From NCBI RefSeq assembly GCF_004944975.1, contig NZ_SPQG01000006.1, positions 107,684 to 171,683 of the forward strand: a DNA stretch of 64,000 nt, in the 5' to 3' direction. Of this stretch, positions 26,306 through 34,291 are shown one piece after another (within the stretch, counting starts at the first letter, position 1; each line of letters begins with the position of its first letter). Under the pieces are notes generated by a model. It did not search any database. It worked only from the letters and a program-made list of their open reading frames with translations, and had not been told where the DNA came from. The position numbers and the translations under genes were made by a program. Source of the DNA: Halorhabdus amylolytica (GTDB lineage Archaea; Halobacteriota; Halobacteria; Halobacteriales; Haloarculaceae).

Positions 26306-27189
26306 GACTCGACCTCCGTTTCTATGGCTGTCTCATGGACGTGTGTCCCACTGCCTTCGAGGGCAGAATTGATCGGTTCCTCGGCGTTCGCGTCCGCGAC
26401 GACGACCTCGGGGGCCCCGCCCTCCAGAGCCTCCTCGGCGGCCATGATCTTTCGCTCCATGAACCCCTCGGCCGCCGCTTCGAGCGCTTCCCAGTCCTCG
26501 CTCGTTTCGACGGACTCGATCAACGTTTCCGGATCGTCGGGATCCGCGTAGACGCCTTCGACATCCGTCAGCAGGACCAGCGTCGCCGAAAGCGCTCCCG
26601 CGATCGTCGCCGCCGAGCGGTCTGCGTCGGTGTTGACCGGAATCCACTCCGCTCGCGGTTCCTCACCGTCACCGCTCGCATTCTCCGGGGCGCTTCGTTC
26701 CTCGCGCCCCGCCATCGGTGGCCCTGCGACCGGTGTGTATCCATCGTCTAACAACGTATACAGCAGGTCGTCGTTGACTTCCTTGATGGACCCCGAGTGA
26801 TCGCCGCGCTTGATCTTCCGCTTGCCGTCCTCAACGATGCGTACGGCGGATTTCCGTGGCCCGGCCAGGAGTTTCCCGTCGACGCCGTTCAGGCCGACCG
26901 CGTCGACACCCTGGCTCTGGAGTCCCGCGACGAGTTGCGTGTTGAGGTGGCCAAAGACCATCTCGAAGACTTCCATGGTCGCTTCGTCGGTGAACCGCCC
27001 GACGACGCCCGACGGCGTTTCGACGTACTGGGGGTCGATCCCCATGCGTTCGAGGGTGTCGTCGACGGCCGTCGAGCCGCCATGGACGACGACGACGTCT
27101 TCCCCATCTTCAACTAGCGACGCCACGTCCGCCAGTGCGCCTTCGGGATCGACTGCGCGAGCGCCGCCGACTTTGACGACTACCGTCAT
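26302..27189 (-). CDS. argB: [LysW/ArgW]-glutamate kinase
   Basis: A 295-residue amino acid kinase of the ArgB/LysZ type that phosphorylates the gamma-carboxyl of carrier-bound glutamate. VVVKVGGARAVD at the N-terminus and VVVVHGGSTAVDD form the phosphate-binding glycine loops. The ATG at 27189 is preferred to a GTG nine bases upstream because GGAGGT (27199-27204 read leftwards) lies nine bases before the ATG but directly against the GTG. An insert with low-complexity SAPENASGDGEEPRAE sits around residues 165-185. Confidence 0.9.
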   Translation of the reverse strand: MTVVVKVGGARAVDPEGALADVASLVEDGEDVVVVHGGSTAVDDTLERMGIDPQYVETPSGVVGRFTDEATMEVFEMVFGHLNTQLVAGLQSQGVDAVGLNGVDGKLLAGPRKSAVRIVEDGKRKIKRGDHSGSIKEVNDDLLYTLLDDGYTPVAGPPMAGREERSAPENASGDGEEPRAEWIPVNTDADRSAATIAGALSATLVLLTDVEGVYADPDDPETLIESVETSEDWEALEAAAEGFMERKIMAAEEALEGGAPEVVVADANAEEPINSALEGSGTHVHETAIETEVES

Positions 27190-27205
27190 CCGAGACACAC
27201 CTCCA

Positions 27206-28264
27206 TCATGGTGATCCCACCGGGTGCATTCCCGCGAAGTCCAGCCCGGCCGTTTCTTCGAGGCCGAGCGCGATGTTGGCGGCGTGGACCGCCTGACCGG
27301 CCGAGCCTTTCATCATGTTGTCGATGGCCGAGAAGACGACCAGGCGTTTGTTTCCGGGGTCGAGTTCGAACCCGACTTCGGCGTAATTCGAGCCAGCGAC
27401 AGCTTTCGGTTCGGGGTACCGATAGACGCCACCGCCGCCAGCGACCATGCGGACGAACGGCTCCTCTTCGTACGAGCCGCGGTAGGCCCCCCAGAGGTCG
27501 CCCTTCGAGACAGGTTCTTCGGGGAAGACGTGGATCGTCGCGCTCGCGCCGCGGATCATTTCCACCGCGTGGACGGTAAAGGAGACGCTCGTCCCGAGGA
27601 ACTGCTCGATCTCGGCTTCGTGGCGGTGGCCCGTCGGCGCATAGGGGCGGACGACACCCGAGCGCTCGGGATGGCTTGAGGCCTCGCCGCCCCCTGCGCC
27701 ACCTTCCGAGGACCCGACTTTCACGTCGACGACGATCTGTTCGTCGCCGGTGAGCACGTCGTTCTCGAACAGCGGCAGCAGGCCGAGGATCGTCGCCGTG
27801 GCGTTACAGCCGCCGGAGGCGATCAGGTCCGCGCCGGCCAGGTTCTCGCGGTTGAGTTCCGGGAGCGCGTACTCGGCGTCGGCCAGCAATTCGGGGCGAC
27901 TGTGGCCGTCGTACCACTCGTCGTACTGCGCTTCCGAGTCGAGGCGGAAGTCCGCCGAGAGATCGACCACGGTGTCGGCGGCGTCCTGGAACGCGTCGAT
28001 GTGCTCCATCGAGACGCCGTGGGGCGTCGCCGCGAACAGCATTTCCACCGACTCCAGGTCCTCGGGCGAACTGAACCGCAGGTCCAGCTCGCGGAGGTTC
28101 GGGTGGACGTGCCCGATCGTCTTGTTCTCTTTCGAGCGGCTCGTCGCCTGCGCGATCTCGAAGTCGGGGTGGCCGGCGAGCAACCGCAGGAGTTCGCCGC
28201 CGGTGAAGCCGCTCGCACCGACGACCGAGGCAGTGAGTGACGCCTCTCCCTCGCTCGCGGCCAT
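27206..28264 (-). CDS. argC: [LysW/ArgW]-glutamyl phosphate reductase
   Basis: A 352-residue NADPH-dependent reductase, ArgC/LysY type, that turns the carrier-bound acyl phosphate into the semialdehyde. The Rossmann motif GASGFTGGELLRLL is near the N-terminus, and the catalytic cysteine is in SGGCNATATILGLLPL. The Gly-rich SEGGAGGGEASSHPERSG motif is conserved in LysY/ArgC. The ATG at 28264 overlaps the argX stop (ATGA). Confidence 0.92.
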   Translation of the reverse strand: MAASEGEASLTASVVGASGFTGGELLRLLAGHPDFEIAQATSRSKENKTIGHVHPNLRELDLRFSSPEDLESVEMLFAATPHGVSMEHIDAFQDAADTVVDLSADFRLDSEAQYDEWYDGHSRPELLADAEYALPELNRENLAGADLIASGGCNATATILGLLPLFENDVLTGDEQIVVDVKVGSSEGGAGGGEASSHPERSGVVRPYAPTGHRHEAEIEQFLGTSVSFTVHAVEMIRGASATIHVFPEEPVSKGDLWGAYRGSYEEEPFVRMVAGGGGVYRYPEPKAVAGSNYAEVGFELDPGNKRLVVFSAIDNMMKGSAGQAVHAANIALGLEETAGLDFAGMHPVGSP

Positions 28265-29139
28265 CACTCGCTCACCTCCGCTTTCGTCTCCAGCCAGTCG
28301 ACGACCTGGCCGGGCACGTCCGTCTCGACGGCGTCGTTCAGCGCCTTAAACTCGACGGTGTGATTGACTTCGTGGACGGTGTATCCCGTCGGATTCCCAT
28401 CTTCGTCTGCTCCCGTCTCCATCAAGTCGATTCCCAACAATCCGCCGCCGACGGCCTCGCTCGCCTCGGCGACCAACTCTCCGGCGCGGTCGTCGAGTTC
28501 GAAGGCGTCGGTCTCGGCACCCTTCGCGGCGTTGGTCAGCCAGTGGTCCGAGGAGCGGACCATCGCCGCGATCGGTTCGCCGTCGGTCGCCAGCACGCGA
28601 ATGTCCCGGCCGGGCTTTGCGACGAACTCCTGGACGTAGAAGACCTTGTGCTCGTAGTGGCCCAGGGTGGCCTTGTGTTCGAGGATCGCCTCGGCAGCGT
28701 CGCGGGTGTCGATCTTTGCCATCAGGCGGCCCCACGAGCCGATGACGGGCTTGAGCACGCAGGGATAGCCGAAGTCCTCGATGATCTCCAGGGCCGTGTC
28801 CTTGGTGAAGGCGACTTCCGTCTTCGGGGTCGGAACGCCGGCTTTCTGCAGTTCGAGGCTGTTGGTCACCTTGTCGGCACAGGTCTCGGCCGTCTCGTGA
28901 CTGTTGACGACGGGGATGTCGTAGGCGTCCAGAAACTCCGTCGCGTAGAGACTCCGGCTCGTCGCCAGACAGCGATCGAGGACCACGTCGACGCCCTCGA
29001 AATCCGCCGGGGGCGAATCGAGGCCGAAGCGTTGCTTGCGTACGTCGATCTTTGTGACCTCGTGGTCGCGCTCGCGCAACTCCGAGAGGAGCAGCTTCTC
29101 GTCCTGGCGGATCCGCGAGTACAGCAATCCGACGTTCAT
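28264..29139 (-). CDS. argX: ATP-grasp glutamate-carrier ligase ArgX (LysX family)
   Basis: A 291-residue ATP-grasp ligase that attaches glutamate to the C-terminal Glu of the LysW/ArgW carrier and so starts carrier-bound ornithine synthesis. LKPVIGSWGRLMAKI is the ATP-binding glycine loop region, and GIDLMETG...VHEVNHTVEFK is the metal-binding end. ArgX rather than LysX is inferred from the surrounding arg genes and from haloarchaea generally using another route for lysine. The start overlaps a 44-codon ORF by four bases. Confidence 0.85.
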   Translation of the reverse strand: MNVGLLYSRIRQDEKLLLSELRERDHEVTKIDVRKQRFGLDSPPADFEGVDVVLDRCLATSRSLYATEFLDAYDIPVVNSHETAETCADKVTNSLELQKAGVPTPKTEVAFTKDTALEIIEDFGYPCVLKPVIGSWGRLMAKIDTRDAAEAILEHKATLGHYEHKVFYVQEFVAKPGRDIRVLATDGEPIAAMVRSSDHWLTNAAKGAETDAFELDDRAGELVAEASEAVGGGLLGIDLMETGADEDGNPTGYTVHEVNHTVEFKALNDAVETDVPGQVVDWLETKAEVSE

Positions 29140-29270
29140 TTCGTCTCACCGCCGGAGCCTGCGGTCGTCGGGGCTGTCGGTGTTGCTCCGCCGGCGGTCG
29201 GCGGGTGACGCGATACCGTACTCGGTGTCCTGGACATGGCGTGGATCGCTGTGGTGGTCGTCTCAGACAT
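29136..29270 (-). CDS. 44-codon ORF in the place of the ArgW carrier gene
   Basis: This small frame begins with an ATG that overlaps the argH stop (ATGTCTGA) and ends in a TGA overlapping the argX ATG, so it is perfectly set for coupled translation. The product is Ser/Thr/Pro/Gly-rich (MSETTTTAIHAMS to TAGSGGETK), with no cysteine and no C-terminal acidic EDWGE-like tail. It therefore cannot be a normal zinc-binding LysW/ArgW. It may be untranslated spacer, an unknown peptide, or what is left after loss of argW. Confidence 0.35.
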   Translation of the reverse strand: MSETTTTAIHAMSRTPSTVSRHPPTAGGATPTAPTTAGSGGETK

Positions 29271-30756
29271 ACGTCTGTACCTCCGCCTGGAGCGTATCGC
29301 TGGCCTCCTCAAGCATCGCCCGGCGATCGGCCAGCGCATCGCTGTCGGCCGCGTGTTCGTCCCGGGCAGCCACAAGCTGGTCGGCGACCGCGTCGGGCGC
29401 AGGGCCGCCGGCCGAGTCACGACTGGCGACACTCTCGGCGGGATCGATCGCTGCCTCGACCGTTTCGCGGTCGACGAACTCAGTCAATGATTTATCGAGT
29501 ACTTTCCGCGTGGCGGCGTCAAGCGTCTGGAAGTCCGTCTCGCCGGCCGCTTGTGCCGCGCTCGCGACGACTTCGTGGGCCGTCCGGAACGGGACGCCCG
29601 CCATCGCCAGCGCGTCGGCGACGCCCGTCGCCGTCGAGAACCCCTCGCCTGCCGCATCCGCCAGCGCGTCGTCGTTCCAGTCGGCCGTGGCTATTGCACC
29701 GGCCGCGACCTCCGTCGCCTCGCTGACGCCGTCGATCGCCCGCCAGGCGTGCCCGCCGGCCCGCTGGAGGTCACGGTTGTACGCCCGCGGGAGTCCCTTC
29801 AGCGTCGTCAGCAGGCCGTTGAGGCCCGCCGCAGCGTCGCCCGCACGTGCCCGGACAAGTTCCAGCGTGTCGGGATTCTTTTTTTGTGGCATGATCGAGG
29901 AGGTCGAGGCGTAGGCGTCGTCAACCTCCACGTATCCCGACTTCGCGTAGATCACGACGTCCTCGGCAAGTCCCGAGAGGGTCGTCGCCAGGGACGCCAG
30001 GGCAGCGGTCGACTCCACGAGGAAGTCCCGTGCCGAGACGGCGTCCATCGCGTTGGCCATCGTGCCATCGAAGCCCAGCAACTCGGCTGTCCGCTCGCGG
30101 TCGATGTCGAAGGGCGTGCCTGCGAATGCGGCCGCACCGAGCGGCGACTGGTTCGTGCGGTCGTAGGCCTCGAACAGGCGAGCGGTCTCGCGGGCCAGCG
30201 CGCGCTCGTAGGACAGCGCCCAGTGAGCGACGGTCGTCGGCTGGGCCGGCTGGAGGTGCGTAAAGCCCGGCATGACTGTCTCGCGCTCGGCTTCGGCGGT
30301 CTCGATCAGTGCGCCCCGCGCTTCGAGTGTCGCCTCGATCGCGTCGAGGAGGTCCTCACGTAGGCGGTAGCGGATGCAGGTCGCCACCTCGTCGTTGCGC
30401 GAGCGGGCGGTGTGCATCCGACCGCCGTCGGGGCCGACGCGGTCGATTACGGCCGTCTCGATGGCCTCGTGGACATCCTCGCCGTCCGGCAGTTCGTCGT
30501 GTCCAGCGTCTTCGATCTCGTCGAGGGCGGCCAGGATCTTGCCGGCTGTGTGCGCATCGACGATTCCCTGTTCGGCGAGCATGACGACGTGGGCGCGATC
30601 GACCGCCAGATCCGCGGCGAAGATGCGCCGATCAGCCCCTAGCGACGAGAGGAACCCCCGGGCGGGGCCGCCGCTGAAGCGCTCCCGGCGGACGACGCTC
30701 CCGTCGCCAGCATCGCCGTCGTCGTTTGTACTGCCGTCCGTGGGTTCCTCGGGCAT
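29263..30756 (-). CDS. argH: Argininosuccinate lyase
   Basis: A 497-residue homotetrameric fumarase/aspartase-family enzyme that cleaves argininosuccinate to arginine and fumarate. The family signature TSSIMPQKKNPDTLE is present, with HTARSRNDEVAT for substrate binding and the catalytic His/Ser loops around GFTHLQPAQPTTVAHW. A short acidic N-terminal extension (PTDGSTNDDGDAGDGS) is a haloarchaeal feature. It starts 3 bp after argG. Confidence 0.95.
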   Translation of the reverse strand: MPEEPTDGSTNDDGDAGDGSVVRRERFSGGPARGFLSSLGADRRIFAADLAVDRAHVVMLAEQGIVDAHTAGKILAALDEIEDAGHDELPDGEDVHEAIETAVIDRVGPDGGRMHTARSRNDEVATCIRYRLREDLLDAIEATLEARGALIETAEAERETVMPGFTHLQPAQPTTVAHWALSYERALARETARLFEAYDRTNQSPLGAAAFAGTPFDIDRERTAELLGFDGTMANAMDAVSARDFLVESTAALASLATTLSGLAEDVVIYAKSGYVEVDDAYASTSSIMPQKKNPDTLELVRARAGDAAAGLNGLLTTLKGLPRAYNRDLQRAGGHAWRAIDGVSEATEVAAGAIATADWNDDALADAAGEGFSTATGVADALAMAGVPFRTAHEVVASAAQAAGETDFQTLDAATRKVLDKSLTEFVDRETVEAAIDPAESVASRDSAGGPAPDAVADQLVAARDEHAADSDALADRRAMLEEASDTLQAEVQTYV

Positions 30757-30759
30757 GGC

Positions 30760-31983
30760 TTACTCCTCGCCGTCGTCGGTCAGGGACTCGGTAACTCCCT
30801 TGGCCAGGCGCGACTGGAACCCGTGGTACTTGGCGACGCCCGTCGCATCGTCCTGCGTGATCCCGCCGGTGACGGCCTCCTCGTTGAACGAGGCTGCCGA
30901 CTCACTGTACACCGAGTAGTCGGATTCACGCGAGACGGCCCGACAGTGGCCGCCTTCGAGTTTGACCGTCACCGTCCCGGTGACGCGGGACTGTGTTTCG
31001 TCGATAAATCCTTCGAGATCCTTCACGAGGGGTGCGTCGATCAGTCCCTCGTAGGCCTTCTCGGACCAGCGCTGGTCGATGGTGGTCTTGAACTGGCGCT
31101 CCTCGGCGGTGAGGACGAGTCCCTCTAAGGCCTCGTGGGCCGTCAGCAGGACCGTCGCGGCGGGGTGCTCGTAGTTCTCACGCACTTTGAGGCCGAGCAT
31201 CCGGTCTTCCATCATGTCCGTCCGGCCGATCCCGTGTGCGCCGGCACGTTCGTTGAGCGCCTCGATGAGTTCGACCGATCCCATTTTTTCGCCGTCGACC
31301 GCGACCGCGGTGCCGTCCTCGAAGCTGATCTCGACGAGTTCGGCCGGCTTGCCGGAGGGATTGTCCGTCCAGAGGTAGATATCGTCCTCTGGGATCGTCG
31401 CGGGGTCTTCGAGTTCCGACCCCTCGATCGAGCGACTCCAGAGGTTCGTGTCGATGGAGTAGCGACCGCCGGCCCCGCCCTCGACGGGCAGGCCCTTCTG
31501 CTCGGCATACTCGTTCTCCCACTCGCGGGTGAGTCCGAGTTCGCGGATCGGCGCGATGACCTCCATGTCGGTGTCTCGCCAGACGGCCTCGAAGCGCAAC
31601 TGGTCGTTGCCTTTCCCGGTGCAGCCGTGAGCGAGGGCGCTACAGCCCTGCTCTCTGGCGACCTCGGCGATCCCTTCGGCGATAACCGGCCGTGCGAGTG
31701 CGGTTCCCAGCGGGTAGCCCTGGTAGTCGGCGTTGGCCTTCACTGCGTCGAGACAGAGGTCGGCAAACTCCTCCGTCGCGTCGACGACGTAGTGATCGAG
31801 ACCGAGGGCCTCGGCGGTCTCCTCGGCCTCGTCGAACTCGTAGTCGGGTTGGCCGACGTCGACCGTGACGCCGATGACGTCGTCGTAGCCGTATTCTTCC
31901 TTGAGCAGCGGTACGCAGACTGTGGTGTCGAGCCCGCCGGAGAAGGCGAGCGCGACCGTTCCGTTTCCGTCCTGTTGTGACAT
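30760..31983 (-). CDS. argG: Argininosuccinate synthase
   Basis: A 407-residue ATP-pyrophosphatase-family enzyme that joins citrulline and aspartate. The nucleotide loop ALAFSGGLDTTVC lies at the N-terminus, and HGCTGKGNDQLRFE is the conserved citrulline/aspartate segment. Length is standard. It is the first gene of the arg operon, with a TATA-like sequence about 90 bp upstream. Confidence 0.96.
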   Translation of the reverse strand: MSQQDGNGTVALAFSGGLDTTVCVPLLKEEYGYDDVIGVTVDVGQPDYEFDEAEETAEALGLDHYVVDATEEFADLCLDAVKANADYQGYPLGTALARPVIAEGIAEVAREQGCSALAHGCTGKGNDQLRFEAVWRDTDMEVIAPIRELGLTREWENEYAEQKGLPVEGGAGGRYSIDTNLWSRSIEGSELEDPATIPEDDIYLWTDNPSGKPAELVEISFEDGTAVAVDGEKMGSVELIEALNERAGAHGIGRTDMMEDRMLGLKVRENYEHPAATVLLTAHEALEGLVLTAEERQFKTTIDQRWSEKAYEGLIDAPLVKDLEGFIDETQSRVTGTVTVKLEGGHCRAVSRESDYSVYSESAASFNEEAVTGGITQDDATGVAKYHGFQSRLAKGVTESLTDDGEE

Positions 31984-32072
31984 GGGTACTGTGAGCTGTC
32001 GGGTGAACGATGACCGCCCCGAAACCCGACGGTGGGCGGCGATGAAAGCGATGCGAAACCGGTCTGGATGTG

Positions 32073-32080
32073 GATATATT
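32073..32080 (-). promoter_or_regulatory. TATA-like element of the arg operon
   Basis: Read leftwards, CCCGAATATATCC lies about 90-97 bases before the argG ATG and is the only clear AT-rich box near the start of the operon. It would give a 5' leader of roughly 65 bases. Assigned by composition and position only. Confidence 0.35.
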
Positions 32081-32280
32081 CGGGCCTAACGGCCCGGTCG
32101 TCGTCGGAGAAGGGAGACGGACCCGCCGGTCCCGAACACGCTCGCGCCGGACCGGTGGATCGGCGTCATGTACCCCGGAATATCCGGCAAGCGGTACTAA
32201 TATCTTCCGGGTTTCTGTTGAAAGCTTCAATTCAGATTGAAGAGCGGAATCGAACAATCTGGCGAGTGGTCAGCAGTTTC

Positions 32281-32404
32281 GAGGCGGAGCCTCCGGCCTC
32301 AAGAAGCGAGGACTTCCGACGACAGTCGGAAGGACGACGTGAGTAGGCCGGAGAGGACAGCGAGGCGCTACGCGCCTCGGGCCGTGCGAGCGGGCGGAGC
32401 CCGC
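32281..32404. repeat. Hairpin array upstream of tnpB, right-end-like
   Basis: Five stems occur in 124 bp: GAGGC-GGA-GCCTC (32281-32293), an outer CTCCGGCCT/AGGCCGGAG pair (32291-32299 with 32345-32353), CTTCCGAC-GACA-GTCGGAAG (32313-32332), CGAGGCGC-TAC-GCGCCTCG (32361-32379) and GCGGGC-GGA-GCCCGC (32390-32404). The order, the CTCAAGAAGCGA lead, the GTGAGTAGG trail and the AGAAGCCG after the last stem parallel the tnpB right end at 33835-33945. It is probably the end of an older tnpB element. Confidence 0.6.
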
Positions 32405-32494
32405 GCGCAGAAGCCGACAACCCCGAAACATACCACGGACTGTTGCCGCCCTTTCTCCCCAACGCTGATAAACTACCAGCCATACATCTGACGT

Positions 32495-33921
32495 ATGGAG
32501 GTGCGGCGTACTGTCCCGGTGAAACTCGACGTGGACAGCGACGACGCCGCACTTCTCCGCGAGACAGTCGATGAGTTTCTATGGGCTGCCAACTACGTCG
32601 TTGACCACGCTTGGCAAGGCAACTACAAGACCACAAGCAAGGTCCAGTTGCAGGAGGAAACCTACGACGACGTGCGCGACCGGACCCGGTTACACGCGAA
32701 TCTCGTCCAGAACGCCCGCAACAAGGCCGCCGACGCCGTACAGGGCGTCGTTGCTCGTTGGAAGCAAGGTGAGTATGCTGGCAAACCACACTTCTCGAAG
32801 CCGACCGTTGTCTACGACAAGCGGTGTGCGACCTTCCACGACGACCATGTTTCCCTCGCCACGATAGACGGACGCATCGAAGCCCAGTACGTCCTACCAG
32901 ACGGCGGCCGCGACACACCTCACAGTCGGTATCTCGACAACGACGACTACGGGGTGACGGGGGCAGAACTCCACAACAAGGACGGCGAGTGGTTCCTTCA
33001 TCTCCGCACAAAGGCGGAGGTGGAGTCGGACACGCCGGAGCAGGCAACGACCGAGCACAGCACAGTCCTCGGCGTTCACAAGAGCGAAGCTCTTGTGCAG
33101 CCCATCAGAAATCGAAGATTTCTGAGGACGTTGACCTCGGTGTGAACCAACTCGCGGTCACGTCAACGGGCACGTTCTGGAGCGGGAACGAGTTCGACCA
33201 CTGGCGACGGGAGTACGAGAAACGCCGAGCCTCACTCCAACGGTGTGGCTCACGTCACGCTCACGAGAACATCCAAGCGGTCGGTCGCAAGGAGACGGGT
33301 CGGTTCAAGATGATGCTCCACCGGATTGCGAACGGCATCATTGAGGAAGCCGTCGAGAACGGTTGTACGGTCATCGCCTTCGAGGAGTTGACCGGCATCC
33401 GCGACCGCCTATCCGGTGCCTCGTGGGGGCACAAGTGGGCGTTCGAGCGGTTGTACGAGTACGTCGAATACAAGGCCGAACTCCACGGTATCGACGTGGA
33501 GCAGGTGGACCCAGAGAATACATCACGCCGTTGTTCACACTGTGGGTTCACGCACCCAGACAACCGCGACGGCGAGGACTTCGAGTGTCTGAAATGCGGC
33601 TACGAGAACCACGCCGACTACAACGCCGCCAAGAACATCGGCTTGCGGTATCTCCGCCGTAACCAAACTGGGGACGGCGGAGGCGCACCCGTAGGCGTGT
33701 GCTTGAATCGCGGGACGTTGAACGCGAACGGAGAGTATGAACCTCCTGCCGAAGATTTCGGCCAGAGCGGGAGTCCACGCGAAAGCCCCAGTGGAGGCTC
33801 ACAGCCTCCACGTCGTCAGACCTCGTCTGACGGAACCCTCAACGAAGCGAACGGCGATAGCGCGGAACGAAGTTCCGCGGACCATTCGAGCGGGCCTGCG
33901 GCCCGCGAGAAGAAGCCGTGA
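32495..33921 (+). pseudogene. tnpB: IS1341-type tnpB, frameshifted by a small insertion
   Basis: An RNA-guided TnpB nuclease gene of the IS200/IS605-IS1341 group, without tnpA. The first part (32495-33145 frame) begins [13 protein letters not shown] and reaches HSTVLGV; the second continues [14 protein letters not shown] to the end. RuvC residues Asp (VDLGVN), Glu (AFEELTG) and Asp ([12 protein letters not shown]) and the zinc ribbon CSHC...CLKC survive, but in the second frame. The break is a 56-bp insertion whose length is not a multiple of three, placed just before the first RuvC Asp. The usual haloarchaeal C-terminal tail ([16 protein letters not shown]) is complete. The gene is therefore recent but probably inactive unless frameshifting occurs. 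Confidence 0.85.
33077..33132. mobile_element. 52-bp double-hairpin element inserted in tnpB
   Basis: CACAAGAGC-GAA-GCTCTTGTG (33077-33097) and TCAGAAATC-GAA-GATTTCTGA (33105-33125) are two perfect 9-bp stems with identical GAA loops, joined by CAGCCCA. The tetranucleotide CGTT precedes (33073-33076) and follows (33129-33132) the unit, as a target duplication would. Removing one CGTT plus the unit restores the expected TnpB sequence GVDLGVN in one frame. Confidence 0.75.
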
Positions 33922-33945
33922 GCGAGTAGGGTGGGGTAGTTTACA
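33835..33945 (+). mobile_element. Right end of the tnpB element, likely guide-RNA scaffold
   Basis: Starting at ACCCTCAACGAAGCGAACGG, this stretch has CGCGGAAC-GAA-GTTCCGCG (33861-33879), GCGGGCC-TGC-GGCCCGC (33890-33906) and ends GTGAGCGAGTAGGGTGGGG. It overlaps the tnpB 3' end. In IS605-group elements this position encodes the omega/right-end RNA, seen in haloarchaea as sense-overlapping transcripts. The bases following about 33945 would act as guide. Expression is inferred. Confidence 0.6.
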
Positions 33946-34098
33946 AGACGTTCGACTCATGATCGAAAAGCAATCATCTTCAAGTGTAGTTGTCTCGACT
34001 GGCTGACATTTTTAAGCGACTTTCTTCGACCCTGTTGGCCGATAATATCAATTGTCGGAAATGTCTTCGAGTAATCCACACTGCCACCGTTTGTTTCC

Positions 34099-34254
34099 TC
34101 AATCAGAAAATGCATGATAGAAGGTAGTAGACGCACCAAATATGACAAATAGGAACCCGACATAAAACAATACCGAGTGTTGGAACACCCATGCAATAAA
34201 GAGTCCTAGAATGGAGAGCTGGACGCCGACAACCGTTTCATCATTTACCGCCAT
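34099..34254 (-). CDS. Small two-helix membrane protein
   Basis: A 51-residue protein starting MAVNDETVVGVQLS with two hydrophobic helices (LSILGLFIAWVF and SVLFYVGFLFVIFGA) separated by a His/Ser turn, ending TTFYHAFSD. It follows the Tat-exported protein by 37 bp in the same direction. No family is recognised. GC is lower here than in the rest of the window, as for its neighbour, which suggests both were acquired together. Alternative starts further upstream would overlap the neighbour. Confidence 0.5.
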   Translation of the reverse strand: MAVNDETVVGVQLSILGLFIAWVFQHSVLFYVGFLFVIFGASTTFYHAFSD

Positions 34255-34291
34255 TGTTGAACTAATTTGGAGTAATACCGTTATAATCTGA

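Noticed and set aside
33957..34196. 79-codon minus-strand frame next to the tnpB right end
   Set aside because: It overlaps the end of the small membrane protein gene in another frame and has no coding-like pattern.
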